The translations under genes and the position numbers were made by a program. A stretch of DNA of 64,000 nucleotides from Halalkalibacter hemicellulosilyticusJCM 9152 (GTDB lineage Bacteria > Bacillota > Bacilli > Bacillales > Bacillaceae_D), in assembly GCF_000513115.1 (NCBI RefSeq), contig NZ_BAUU01000017.1, positions 1-64,000 on the forward strand, in the 5' to 3' direction. A model generated the notes under the pieces. The model saw only the letters and a program-made list of their open reading frames with translations. It searched no databases and was not told the DNA's origin. This document shows positions 27,286 through 35,504 of the stretch, one piece after another; position 1 is the first letter of the stretch, and every line of letters starts with the position of its first letter.

Positions 27286-27447
27286 AAATATGGGATGGTC
27301 TCATTTAAAAACTATTTCTATTTTACTAGTTATAATCTACTTTTTTTGCTTTAAAATATGCTATGATGATACAAAAGCTCCGTATGTCGTTTACATTTCT
27401 TAAGTGAACCTCATCGGTTATTTAGAACACATCGAGGTGATAAAGTC

Positions 27448-29484
27448 TTGGTAAATTCAGAGTACTTAGATGTCTTTTTAGATGAAAGTCAGGAGCATCT
27501 CCAAGCGATTAACGACAATTTATTAAAGCTAGAGCAAGCACCTGAAGATCTATCTATTGTAGGAGAAGTATTTCGTTCTGCCCATACTTTAAAAGGTATG
27601 GCAGCAACAATGGGCTTTGAAGATCTTGCCCACTTGACTCATAATATGGAAAATGTGTTGGATAAGATTCGTCAATCAAAGCTAGATGCAACTTCAGGTG
27701 TGCTGGATGTTGTGTTCTTAGCTGTCGATGATTTAGAAGCAATGGTTCAAGATATTGCTAGTGGTGGCGATGGAAAGCGGGATGTTCGCGAAGTTGTTTC
27801 ACAATTGGAACAAATTGAAAAAGGTGAAGAACCAAGTCAAGAATCATCGCCAAAGACTACTCATTCAAACACTACTGATTTGGAAATCGAAGTTTTTGAT
27901 GAATTTGAACGAACAGTTCTTGAACAGTCTGCGGAACAAGGGTTTGAAGCTTATCAGTTAAGAGTAACATTAGATGAAAAGGCGATGTTGAAGGCTGCTC
28001 GCGTATTTATGGTGTTAGATGTCGTCGAACAAATAGGTGAAGTGATCAAAACGAATCCTGCTGCTGAGGATTTGGAGGAAGAGAAATTCGATCAGTCGTT
28101 CACATTAATCGTTGTTTCGAAGTCAACGGAAGAGGATGTCAAAAATCGTATTCTTAAAGTTTCGGAAATTGAAGATGTCGATATTCAGAAAATTGACTTA
28201 AAAGCTTCGTCAGCTGCTATGAAAGAGCAACAGCAGGCTGCCGAACAAGTAGCAGCTTCTGCGGTTGCAACTAAAGGTGAAGTAGCGAATAATTCGAAAC
28301 AAGAAAAGTCAGCAGATACACCGAAGCGTGCAGAAGCAAGTAAAACGATTCGTGTAAACATTGAACGTTTAGATGTATTAATGAACTTATTTGAAGAGCT
28401 CGTTATTGATCGAGGTCGTCTAGAGCAAATCGCTTCAGACTTGCGAAATTCAGAGCTTAATGAAACCGTTGAACGTATGTCACGAATTTCTGGTGACCTT
28501 CAAGAAATTATCTTGAACATGAGAATGATGCCAGTTGAGCAAGTGTTTAATCGTTTCCCTCGAATGATTCGTAGTCTTTCGAAGGACCTTAATAAAAAGG
28601 TCAATTTAGAAATTATTGGTGCGGAAACGGAGCTAGATCGAACGATTATCGATGAAATTGGTGACCCGCTTGTCCATTTATTACGTAATTCGATTGATCA
28701 TGGAATTGAAACCCCTGATGTTCGTGTTTCTAATGGCAAATCGGAAGAAGGTACGGTTGTTTTAAAAGCCTATCACTCAGGTAATAATGTCTTTATCGAA
28801 ATTGAGGACGATGGAGCCGGAATTGATCGAGAAAAAGTGATCAAACGTGCACTCGCAAATGGTGTGATTAAAGAAGACGATATTGAGAAGATGACAGATC
28901 AACAAATCTATGGATTGCTGTTCTCTTCTGGTTTTAGCACAGCGGAAAAAATCACGGATATTTCAGGCCGAGGTGTGGGCTTAGACGTCGTAAGAAGCAC
29001 GTTTGAGTCATTAGGTGGAGTTGTAACAGTGAACTCGGAGTTAGGGAAAGGGTCTGTGTTCTCTATTCAATTACCACTTACACTTTCAATTATTGATGTG
29101 ATGCTTGTTGAAGTGCGAAAAGAAACATACGCAGTTCCGTTATCCTCGATCGTTGAAACAGCAATTGTGAATAAATCTGATGTTTATAGTGCACATGGAC
29201 AAAAGGTCATTGACTTTAGAGGTAAAGTTGTACCACTCGTTTATTTGAAGGACGTATTTGAAGTACCTGGTGAAACAATTGAAGATGATCTTTGCTCACT
29301 TGTCATTGTACATAAAGGCGAGAAGGTGGCAGGTTTAGTTGTTGATTCGTTAATTGGTCAGCACGATATCGTATTGAAATCACTAGGAAATTATCTGAAA
29401 GATGTATTTGCTATTTCGGGTGCAACGATTTTAGGGAATGGTCAAGTCGCACTGATCGTTGATACGAATGCGTTAATTAAATAA
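27448..29484 (+). CDS. cheA: Chemotaxis histidine kinase CheA
   Basis: A 678-aa CheA. The phosphorylated His46 is in the P1 domain (SAHTLKGMAATMG). The P2 region runs to about 280 with a Gln/Ala linker, P3 dimerisation helices follow, then the P4 ATPase with N box NSIDHGIE, DDGAGID and GRGVGLDVV, and the C-terminal P5 CheW-like domain. It phosphorylates CheY in response to chemoreceptors. The TTG start follows CGAGGTGA. It heads a compact cheA-cheW-cheY cluster outside any flagellar operon. Confidence 0.96.
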   Translation: MVNSEYLDVFLDESQEHLQAINDNLLKLEQAPEDLSIVGEVFRSAHTLKGMAATMGFEDLAHLTHNMENVLDKIRQSKLDATSGVLDVVFLAVDDLEAMVQDIASGGDGKRDVREVVSQLEQIEKGEEPSQESSPKTTHSNTTDLEIEVFDEFERTVLEQSAEQGFEAYQLRVTLDEKAMLKAARVFMVLDVVEQIGEVIKTNPAAEDLEEEKFDQSFTLIVVSKSTEEDVKNRILKVSEIEDVDIQKIDLKASSAAMKEQQQAAEQVAASAVATKGEVANNSKQEKSADTPKRAEASKTIRVNIERLDVLMNLFEELVIDRGRLEQIASDLRNSELNETVERMSRISGDLQEIILNMRMMPVEQVFNRFPRMIRSLSKDLNKKVNLEIIGAETELDRTIIDEIGDPLVHLLRNSIDHGIETPDVRVSNGKSEEGTVVLKAYHSGNNVFIEIEDDGAGIDREKVIKRALANGVIKEDDIEKMTDQQIYGLLFSSGFSTAEKITDISGRGVGLDVVRSTFESLGGVVTVNSELGKGSVFSIQLPLTLSIIDVMLVEVRKETYAVPLSSIVETAIVNKSDVYSAHGQKVIDFRGKVVPLVYLKDVFEVPGETIEDDLCSLVIVHKGEKVAGLVVDSLIGQHDIVLKSLGNYLKDVFAISGATILGNGQVALIVDTNALIK

Positions 29485-29508
29485 GAAACGAAAGGGGAGG
29501 TGATCCTT

Positions 29509-29955
29509 TTGTCGAATGAAGCGGCGATTAAAGCAGATTTGAAATTAATTGTATTTCAATTAGGAGATGAGGAATATGCGATTGAGGTTGATTATATTCA
29601 ATCAATCGAACGCATGCAGCCTGTCACGAGGATCCCACGTACATTTCCATTTGTAACAGGTGTTATGAATTTACGTGGTGTGATTACACCGATTATAAAT
29701 TTACGAGCTCGTTTTGATTTGGATGAGAAGGAATATGATGAATCTACTCGAATTCTCGTCATTCAAAAGGATGAGATGGAAATGGGCTTTATTGTCGATG
29801 GGGCAAATGATGTCATTGACATTCCATTTGAGAAAATTGAACCAACTCCAGAAGTCGTCGGTGGTGTAGAAGCTGATTATTTACGTGGAGTTGTAAAAAT
29901 CGAAAATCGTTTATTTACATTGTTAAATTTAGAAAAAGTTATTGAAGGAACATAA
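29509..29955 (+). CDS. cheW: Chemotaxis coupling protein CheW
   Basis: A 148-aa CheW that links chemoreceptors to CheA. The family core is visible as IVFQLGDEEYAIEVDYIQSIERM and GVMNLRGVITPIINLR. The TTG at 29509 is chosen as start since the in-frame GTG at 29500 lies inside the ribosome site AAGGGGAGGTGA. It lies 24 bases after cheA. Confidence 0.95.
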   Translation: MSNEAAIKADLKLIVFQLGDEEYAIEVDYIQSIERMQPVTRIPRTFPFVTGVMNLRGVITPIINLRARFDLDEKEYDESTRILVIQKDEMEMGFIVDGANDVIDIPFEKIEPTPEVVGGVEADYLRGVVKIENRLFTLLNLEKVIEGT

Positions 29956-29982
29956 TTGTTAAAGATTAATGAGGTGATGGTA

Positions 29983-30342
29983 ATGGCATCTGTTCTTATC
30001 GTAGATGATGCAGCATTTATGCGAATGATGATTAAAGATATATTATCAAAAAATGGGTTTGATATTGCTGGTGAAGCAGCAAATGGGGCGGAAGCAGTTG
30101 AGAAGTTTAAGGAATTAAGCCCTGATTTGGTAACAATGGACATTACAATGCCTGAAATGGATGGTATTCAAGCGCTCAAGGCCATTAGAGAAATCGATTC
30201 AGGTGCCAAGGTTATTATGTGTTCGGCGATGGGACAACAATCAATGGTTATTGATGCGATTCAGTCAGGCGCAAAAGACTTTATCGTTAAGCCGTTTCAA
30301 GCAGATCGAGTACTTGATGCAATTAATAAAGTGTTGGGATAA
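29983..30342 (+). CDS. cheY: Chemotaxis response regulator CheY
   Basis: A 119-aa single-domain receiver. Acidic pocket Asp8-Asp9, phosphoacceptor Asp53 (TMDITMPEMDG) and conserved Lys near 103 (FIVKPF) are present. It has no output domain, so it would act on the flagellar switch. The ATG at 29983 follows GAGGTGAT; the reading frame is open from 29956 but that part lacks a site. A strong terminator follows. Confidence 0.95.
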   Translation: MASVLIVDDAAFMRMMIKDILSKNGFDIAGEAANGAEAVEKFKELSPDLVTMDITMPEMDGIQALKAIREIDSGAKVIMCSAMGQQSMVIDAIQSGAKDFIVKPFQADRVLDAINKVLG

Positions 30343-30353
30343 GAATACGAAAA

Positions 30354-30400
30354 GAAAGCTGATTGATAAAGTGTTCGTGCTTTATCAATCAGCTTTTCTT
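30354..30400 (+). terminator. Terminator after cheY
   Basis: A 16-bp stem, AAGCTGATTGATAAAG with CTTTATCAATCAGCTT, followed by TTCTT. Confidence 0.88.
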
Positions 30401-30433
30401 ATGGTTAGAATTTATAAAATCCGTCTATGAAAG

Positions 30434-30470
30434 GGCACTGAAAAGTTTGGTTTTTAACTTTTTCGGTGTC
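30434..30470. repeat. Palindromic module copy
   Basis: GGCACTGAAAAGTT..AACTTTTTCGGTGTCC, one more member of the CACTGAAAAAGT hairpin family, lying downstream of both cheY and the minus-strand gene that follows. Confidence 0.6.
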
Positions 30471-30526
30471 CTCCTCTATGATAGGGGGATTGACAAGGAT
30501 GGCCTCCACTCGATTGTAACGATGCG

Positions 30527-30889
30527 CTAAGAAGGATGTTTGATTGTTAGGAAGCTTGAAGTAATGTAATCAAACACTTGGCTTTTTAAGTGGGAATTTA
30601 AGATTTTCATGCTACCTTCATATCCACGACACGTGTAACGGTATTCGGTAAATAGTCCATCATTTTTGTATGTTTCTACTTTTAGATGGTGGCGAAACAT
30701 ATATTGTTTAACGATCGCCATTTCTTTACTAATTTGATCTAACGTGGAGCGGGTTAATTCTAAATAGGGAGCTTGTAAACGTAAAGAAGCTTTTTCTAGC
30801 TGTGCCCAATCATTTTCCAGTGCTTTCCGCGATATAGATAGGAGAATGAATAGCCGAATCATGCGTTGGTCTTCTGTTGTTAGCTTCAA
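30527..30889 (-). CDS. Hypothetical protein, YhjD-like
   Basis: A 120-aa predicted helical protein without membrane segments. The middle section (RLQAPYLELTRSTLDQISKE and KQYMFRHHLKVET) resembles my memory of the Bacillus YhjD family, of unknown function; this is a weak recognition. A TTG at 30889 behind AAGAGGTGAG is chosen; the GTG at 30898 lies inside that site. It is monocistronic, convergent with cheY. Confidence 0.7.
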   Translation of the reverse strand: MKLTTEDQRMIRLFILLSISRKALENDWAQLEKASLRLQAPYLELTRSTLDQISKEMAIVKQYMFRHHLKVETYKNDGLFTEYRYTCRGYEGSMKILNSHLKSQVFDYITSSFLTIKHPS

Positions 30890-31238
30890 TATTCTCACCT
30901 CTTAAGGGAACTTATGTTCTTATTATACTCCGATTTTACTGTAAATACAATGAACCTCTTTTAAAAATAAAAAGTGTCTTAAAGGCTTATTATATCCTTC
31001 AAGACGTCATTATGACTGGATGCTGACATTAGTTGTCATTCATTTCTTTTAAATAAATATTTTAATTGAGATAGTTCGTGTGATACGTTTTCAGTATCTA
31101 GTAGTCGCTTCTCAACTGAAACGGTTATGAGCTAATTCATTTGCAGTTTCAAAAATGAGTATGTCGGCATGTCAAAAAGGTTTAAATGAGGGCATAGAGG
31201 GTATTAGTAGAATAGAAACGCGAGGGAGGGAAAGGAAA
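30890..31238. other. Divergent intergenic region
   Basis: About 350 nt between a minus-strand and a plus-strand gene. I see no RNA gene, repeat or coding frame with a ribosome site. Promoters for both genes presumably lie here, but none is clear enough to place. Confidence 0.4.
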
Positions 31239-31538
31239 ATGGACAAACAATATGCATTAGATAAAAAGGTAATTAAACAATTGAAGCTAATTAGTACATT
31301 ACAAAGTCGTTCGCAAAGGACTGTTCATTCTCTCTACGCACAAGCGATCCTTGAATATTCTATGTATCATTATAAAAAAGAGCAATTAGAAGCAGCTATA
31401 GATCAATCATTAGCAGAGCGAGATGAAGACAGCTTTCAACGTTTCTCAAAAGAATATAAAGAGTTGCTTGCTGCGCATGTAGAAGGAAAAACAATTAGTG
31501 AGGATGGGTTTCAAGTATACTTACCATTTGAAGAGTAG
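31239..31538 (+). CDS. IDEAL-domain small protein
   Basis: A 99-aa protein. Residues of about 40-75 (LYAQAILEYSMYHYKKEQLE and AIDQSLAERDEDSFQRFSKE) match the pattern of the IDEAL domain: hydrophobic helix, then an acidic-bounded I-D-x-(S/A)-L-x-x-x-D-x-x-x-F motif. IDEAL proteins occur in Bacillaceae and other Firmicutes; in ComK regulation by YlbF/YpiB-type partners and ClpX-like contexts such domains act as adaptors, but no role can be assigned here. The ATG at 31239 follows GAGGGAGGG; the frame is open from 31155 without a better site. Confidence 0.65.
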   Translation: MDKQYALDKKVIKQLKLISTLQSRSQRTVHSLYAQAILEYSMYHYKKEQLEAAIDQSLAERDEDSFQRFSKEYKELLAAHVEGKTISEDGFQVYLPFEE

Positions 31539-31584
31539 TAAATCGTGCATTGAAACATTCGCATAGAAGCTATAGGAGTTTAGA

Positions 31585-31622
31585 AGCAACCGAAAAGGGT
31601 AATCCTTTTTCGGTTGCTTTTT
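31585..31622 (+). terminator. Terminator after the IDEAL-domain gene
   Basis: AGCAACCGAAAAGG pairs with CCTTTTTCGGTTGCT and runs into TTTTT. Confidence 0.88.
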
Positions 31623-31765
31623 ATTCCATTAAATGGAAATTTGGCGAATTCGGAGGAGGGAGACAGCCGTTTTCAAAAATGCCTGAACTAGGTTAGATCG
31701 CTTTAAGAAAAGACGAATAACGTGCGTCTATTGATAATAAGGTAATAAAAAATGGAGGGTCCTTT

Positions 31766-33029
31766 ATGGAGGAGTATAATAAGTGGAAACGAGCTGTGGA
31801 TCAAATTTTGACGCCAAAAGAGCAAAAGACAATGATCGATGAGGACATTGTTCTTGACCTTTTATATCACAAGGCATCGAATATCAATCCAGTGATCCCT
31901 TACCATGAACCAGGACAATTTCCCTTTATGAGGGAGATACAGCAAACTTGACAAAGCCACTTATCATCCAAACAATTCCATTAAAAGAAAAACGAGTAAC
32001 GGAAGCTCGTATGAAGGAAGCGATTGACGAAGATGTTGATGGCATTGAATTCTTGTTATCATTTCCTGAATCACAAGCACGGGGGAAAGATGGCTTATGT
32101 GAGCTAGAAGGATTGCTACAGGCATTTCCACTTACAAAAACAGGGTTGCATATAAAATCAGGAGAATTACAGCAGGTTTTCATAGATTTATTAGATAACC
32201 TTACAACTGAAGATGAAAAAAAACATATTCAAGGTGCAGTAACAGCAGATCCGTTTTGGCAATTCATAAAGGAGGAGCTTGCGAATGAACAACAGAGTCA
32301 ACAGTATGAAACCATAGCTAAGCTTATTCGTGATACTCCTTTTACGAATATACGTCTGATTGGCATTCATACGGGTGGTTATCGTCAATTAGGTGCAAAT
32401 GTGATAACTGAGGTTGCGCTAGCACTAGCAATTGGAGTTGAATACATTGAAGGAATTGCTAAGAAACACATTCACCCAAGTGTGATCGGAAAATCGATGG
32501 TATTTTCTTTCTCAATGGGTAGCTATTTAAGCATAGAAATAGCTAAAATCCGGGCATTTCGTGCCTTATGGGCGGTCGTTATGAAGGAGTATTGTGCGGA
32601 GCCAACTGCGCAAAAGGCATGGATTGAAGCAAGAGCAGATCCTTCGTTACAAGTAAAAGATGACCCACATCTGTCAATTGTAAAAGCAACGGTAAGTGCT
32701 TTAGCAGCGATTTTATCAGGAGTACATCAATTATCGGTTCGTCCATTTGAAGAGAATCGATCGAATAGTCGTTTAAATGACAGACTTGCTCGTCACGCTA
32801 CGATGATCTTGCGAGATGAAGCGTTCCTCCATTTTCCTATTGATAGTATTGGTGGCTCCTACTACATTGAATCATTAACAGAGCAAATAGCGGAAAAGGC
32901 TTGGAAAAGATTTATTGGAATCGAGCAGCAAGGTGGGATAGAGCGAGCGAGGAGGAATGGTTGGTTGAAAACATATGTGATGATATGACAAGGTTAAAAG
33001 AAAGAAGCGACGGGAGGGGTAAGAGGTGA
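31766..33029 (+). pseudogene. mutA: Methylmalonyl-CoA mutase small subunit, frameshifted and short
   Basis: The non-catalytic small subunit of the B12-dependent mutase that interconverts methylmalonyl-CoA and succinyl-CoA. A 61-codon frame (WKRAVDQIL...PGQFPFMR) stops at 31951, and a second frame continues from 31948 to 32988. Adding one G to GGG at 31932-31934 gives PGQFPFMRGDTANLTKPLII, restoring the PF-RG motif. At the 3' end, one more G at about 32967 would change WLKTYVMI to WLENICDDMTRL and move the stop to 33027-33029, overlapping the mutB GTG; this second shift is less certain. Even repaired (about 421 aa) it lacks the C-terminal B12-like domain of full-length MutA (usually over 600 aa). 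Confidence 0.8.
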
Positions 33030-35167
33030 TAAGAAAGGCGTTTCAACGCACACCATTTTCGACAATTGAACGATTGTATAAGCAGGAACTTCAGCAGGAG
33101 GAAACCTCTTTTTTTTATCGCGAAAGTGAGTCTTGCCCACACGTTGAATCTTATCCTGGAAATCGCCCATTTGTACGAGGGCCTTATCCAACGATGTATA
33201 AAAAGAAGCCGTGGACGATTAGGCAATATGGTGGTTTCTCGACAGTAACAGATAGCAATCGCTTCTATCGTGAATGCTTACAAGCTGGTCAAACGGGATT
33301 ATCAATCGCATTTGATTTAGCTACACACCGTGGATATGATTCTGACCACCCTGCTGTTGTAAGTGATGTCGGCAAGGCTGGAGTAGCGATCGATACCGTT
33401 GAAGATATGATCGAGCTCTTTACGGATATTCCACTTGATCAAATAAGTGTATCGATGACAATGAATGGTGCAGTATTGCCGATTATGGCGTTTTTTATCG
33501 TTGCAGCTGAAGAGTATGGTGTGGATAAAAAGCAGTTAAAAGGGACCATTCAAAACGATATACTGAAAGAATACCTTGTGCGTAATACGTATATTTATCC
33601 ACCCAAAGCATCGATGGATATCTCAACTAGTATTATGTCCTATTTAGCTCATCACGTCCCTTCCTTCAATAGTGTAAGTGTGTCAGGTTATCACTTGCAA
33701 GAAGCTGGTGCCCCTGCAGAGCTTGAGCTTGCTTATACGATTTGTAATGGGATGGAATATGTGAAAGCGGGAATGGAAGCAGGATTAGATGTTGATCAAC
33801 TTGCACCACGTCTATCGTTCTTCTGGGGCATTGGAATGAATTTTTTTGAAGAAATTGCGAAGCTCAGAGCAGCGCGATTGTTATGGTCAAACGTAATGGA
33901 GCGGTTCCAACCGACAAATGAGCATTCATTTCGGTTGCGTGCTCATTCACAAACATCTGGTTGGAGCTTAACGGCTCAAGCTCCTTATAATAATTTAGTC
34001 CGAACAACAATAGAGGCGATGGCTGCTGTCATAGGACATACACAATCACTTCATACGAATGCATATGATGAGGCGTTAGCTTTGCCTAGTCGTTATTCGG
34101 CTAAACTTGCTCGGCAAACGCAGCAATTCTTACGTGATGAAACAGGGTTAACCGATGTGATCGATCCATTTGGTGGTTCTTATTACGTTGAATCATTGAC
34201 TACACAGCTATATGACAAAGCGAGGAAGCATATTTCAGAAATAGAGAGAAACGGTGGGATGGTTAAAGCAATTTTGACAGGAATTCCACAACAGAAGATT
34301 GCCTTAGCTGCTACCGAGCGTCAAGCAGCGATTGATACGAAGCAAGAGGCCATCATTGGATTAAATAAACATAAGAGTCATGGTGGAAAGAGAACAGACG
34401 AGAATTTGCTATATTTAGGTAATAAGCAGATTCGTGAGCGGCAAATGATGAGGCTTACAGCTGTAAAAAAGGGACGAGATGAGCAGGTCGTTCAAGAAAA
34501 GTTAGCGGCGATTAAGAACGAAATGAAACAAAAAAAGAACAACTTACTTGAGCTGGCGATTGAAGCGGCTAGAGTTCGTGCGACTCTAGGGGAGATTTCC
34601 AATGCTCTTGAACAAGTTGTGGGCAGGCACACAGACACTCTTTCGTATGTGAGAGGCATCTATAAAAAGGAATGGATGTATAAGCATGAACGGGAACAGG
34701 TTGAGACTGAGATCAAGAATTATAAAGAATGGGTGGGGAAAAAGCCATCGATTTTGTTAACAAAGCTTGGTCAGGATGGCCATGATCGAGGTATCAAAGT
34801 GATTGCAGCTGGATTTGCTGATTTTGGTTTCGATGTTCGTATGGGGCAATTGTTTCAAACACCTCAAGAGGCAGCACAACTATGTGTGAAGGAGAATGTT
34901 GATTGTGTTGGTGTGAGTACACTAGCTGGTGGCCATCGGGAGTTAATACAGCAATTCGTTCAGCACTTAAATAAGATAGGGAAAAAGGATTTGCTTATGA
35001 TCGTTGGTGGAGTTATACCTGATGATGATGTTCCATATTTGAACAAATTAGGGGTAACATCAATTTTTCATCCAGGTACAGTTGTGATAGAAGCGGTATT
35101 AGAGGTGATTCACAAATTAAATGAACAAGTCAGTGTGAAAAAGGGAGTTGCCTACAAAAAAGGATAA
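33026..35167 (+). CDS. mutB: Methylmalonyl-CoA mutase large subunit
   Basis: A 713-aa catalytic subunit. The substrate-binding TIM barrel contains FVRGPYPTMY and STVTDSNRFYREC near the N-terminus, and the C-terminal cobalamin domain has the DxHxxG motif (LGQDGHDRGIKV, about residue 585-597), SxL (GVSTLAGGH) and GG (IVGGVIPDDD). It rearranges methylmalonyl-CoA to succinyl-CoA, as in propionate, Val, Ile and odd-chain fatty acid breakdown. The GTG start at 33026 follows GGGAGGGG and AAGAGG. The meaB chaperone gene, common after mutB, is absent. Confidence 0.95.
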   Translation: MIRKAFQRTPFSTIERLYKQELQQEETSFFYRESESCPHVESYPGNRPFVRGPYPTMYKKKPWTIRQYGGFSTVTDSNRFYRECLQAGQTGLSIAFDLATHRGYDSDHPAVVSDVGKAGVAIDTVEDMIELFTDIPLDQISVSMTMNGAVLPIMAFFIVAAEEYGVDKKQLKGTIQNDILKEYLVRNTYIYPPKASMDISTSIMSYLAHHVPSFNSVSVSGYHLQEAGAPAELELAYTICNGMEYVKAGMEAGLDVDQLAPRLSFFWGIGMNFFEEIAKLRAARLLWSNVMERFQPTNEHSFRLRAHSQTSGWSLTAQAPYNNLVRTTIEAMAAVIGHTQSLHTNAYDEALALPSRYSAKLARQTQQFLRDETGLTDVIDPFGGSYYVESLTTQLYDKARKHISEIERNGGMVKAILTGIPQQKIALAATERQAAIDTKQEAIIGLNKHKSHGGKRTDENLLYLGNKQIRERQMMRLTAVKKGRDEQVVQEKLAAIKNEMKQKKNNLLELAIEAARVRATLGEISNALEQVVGRHTDTLSYVRGIYKKEWMYKHEREQVETEIKNYKEWVGKKPSILLTKLGQDGHDRGIKVIAAGFADFGFDVRMGQLFQTPQEAAQLCVKENVDCVGVSTLAGGHRELIQQFVQHLNKIGKKDLLMIVGGVIPDDDVPYLNKLGVTSIFHPGTVVIEAVLEVIHKLNEQVSVKKGVAYKKG

Positions 35168-35278
35168 GGGAATAAATAAGAAGTCTAGTAATTTAAGGCT
35201 CCATGGGTTACATGGTCGGATGAAAAAAGAGCATGATCAATCTAATCTTAAAACAATTGTAACGTTCAGCACGACGCA

Positions 35279-35466
35279 ATTAAGAAAGTATAAAATTCGA
35301 GGAAGGCGTGTGGGAAAAGTATAGAGGGTGTTGGCAAACTCAAAGGAGAGCGACGGCTTTGCACGTTACACGTTTTCTGAAAGAACCCCACTTTCAGAAA
35401 AACGTAAACCGTTGTAACGGCTCCGCACGCCGCTTAAAGAAAAGGCCTTTACCGCGGTTTTTCTTT
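35279..35466 (+). repeat. ~190-nt structured dispersed repeat, copy 2
   Basis: Second copy of the element at 16626-16814. It keeps the start TAAGAAAG.ATAAAATTCGAGG, the stem CTGAAAG/CTTTCAG with loop AACCCCA, the TGTAACGG.TCCGCACGCCGC block and the closing GCGGTTTTTCTT. Extra bases around the main stem (ACGTTTT/AAAAACGT) preserve pairing despite sequence change. It fills most of the 332-nt gap after mutB. Confidence 0.75.
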
Positions 35467-35473
35467 AAAGCTA

Positions 35474-35504
35474 AGAGAAAAGACACATTCGCGTTTTTCT
35501 TATG
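35474..35504. terminator. Terminator-like hairpin between mutB and the radical SAM gene
   Basis: AAGAGAAAAGACACATTCGCGTTTTTCTTA resembles the terminator at 23392-23419 and can pair AAGAAAAA with TTTTTCTT on both strands. The core pairing is imperfect. It overlaps the stop of the convergent radical SAM gene. Confidence 0.45.
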
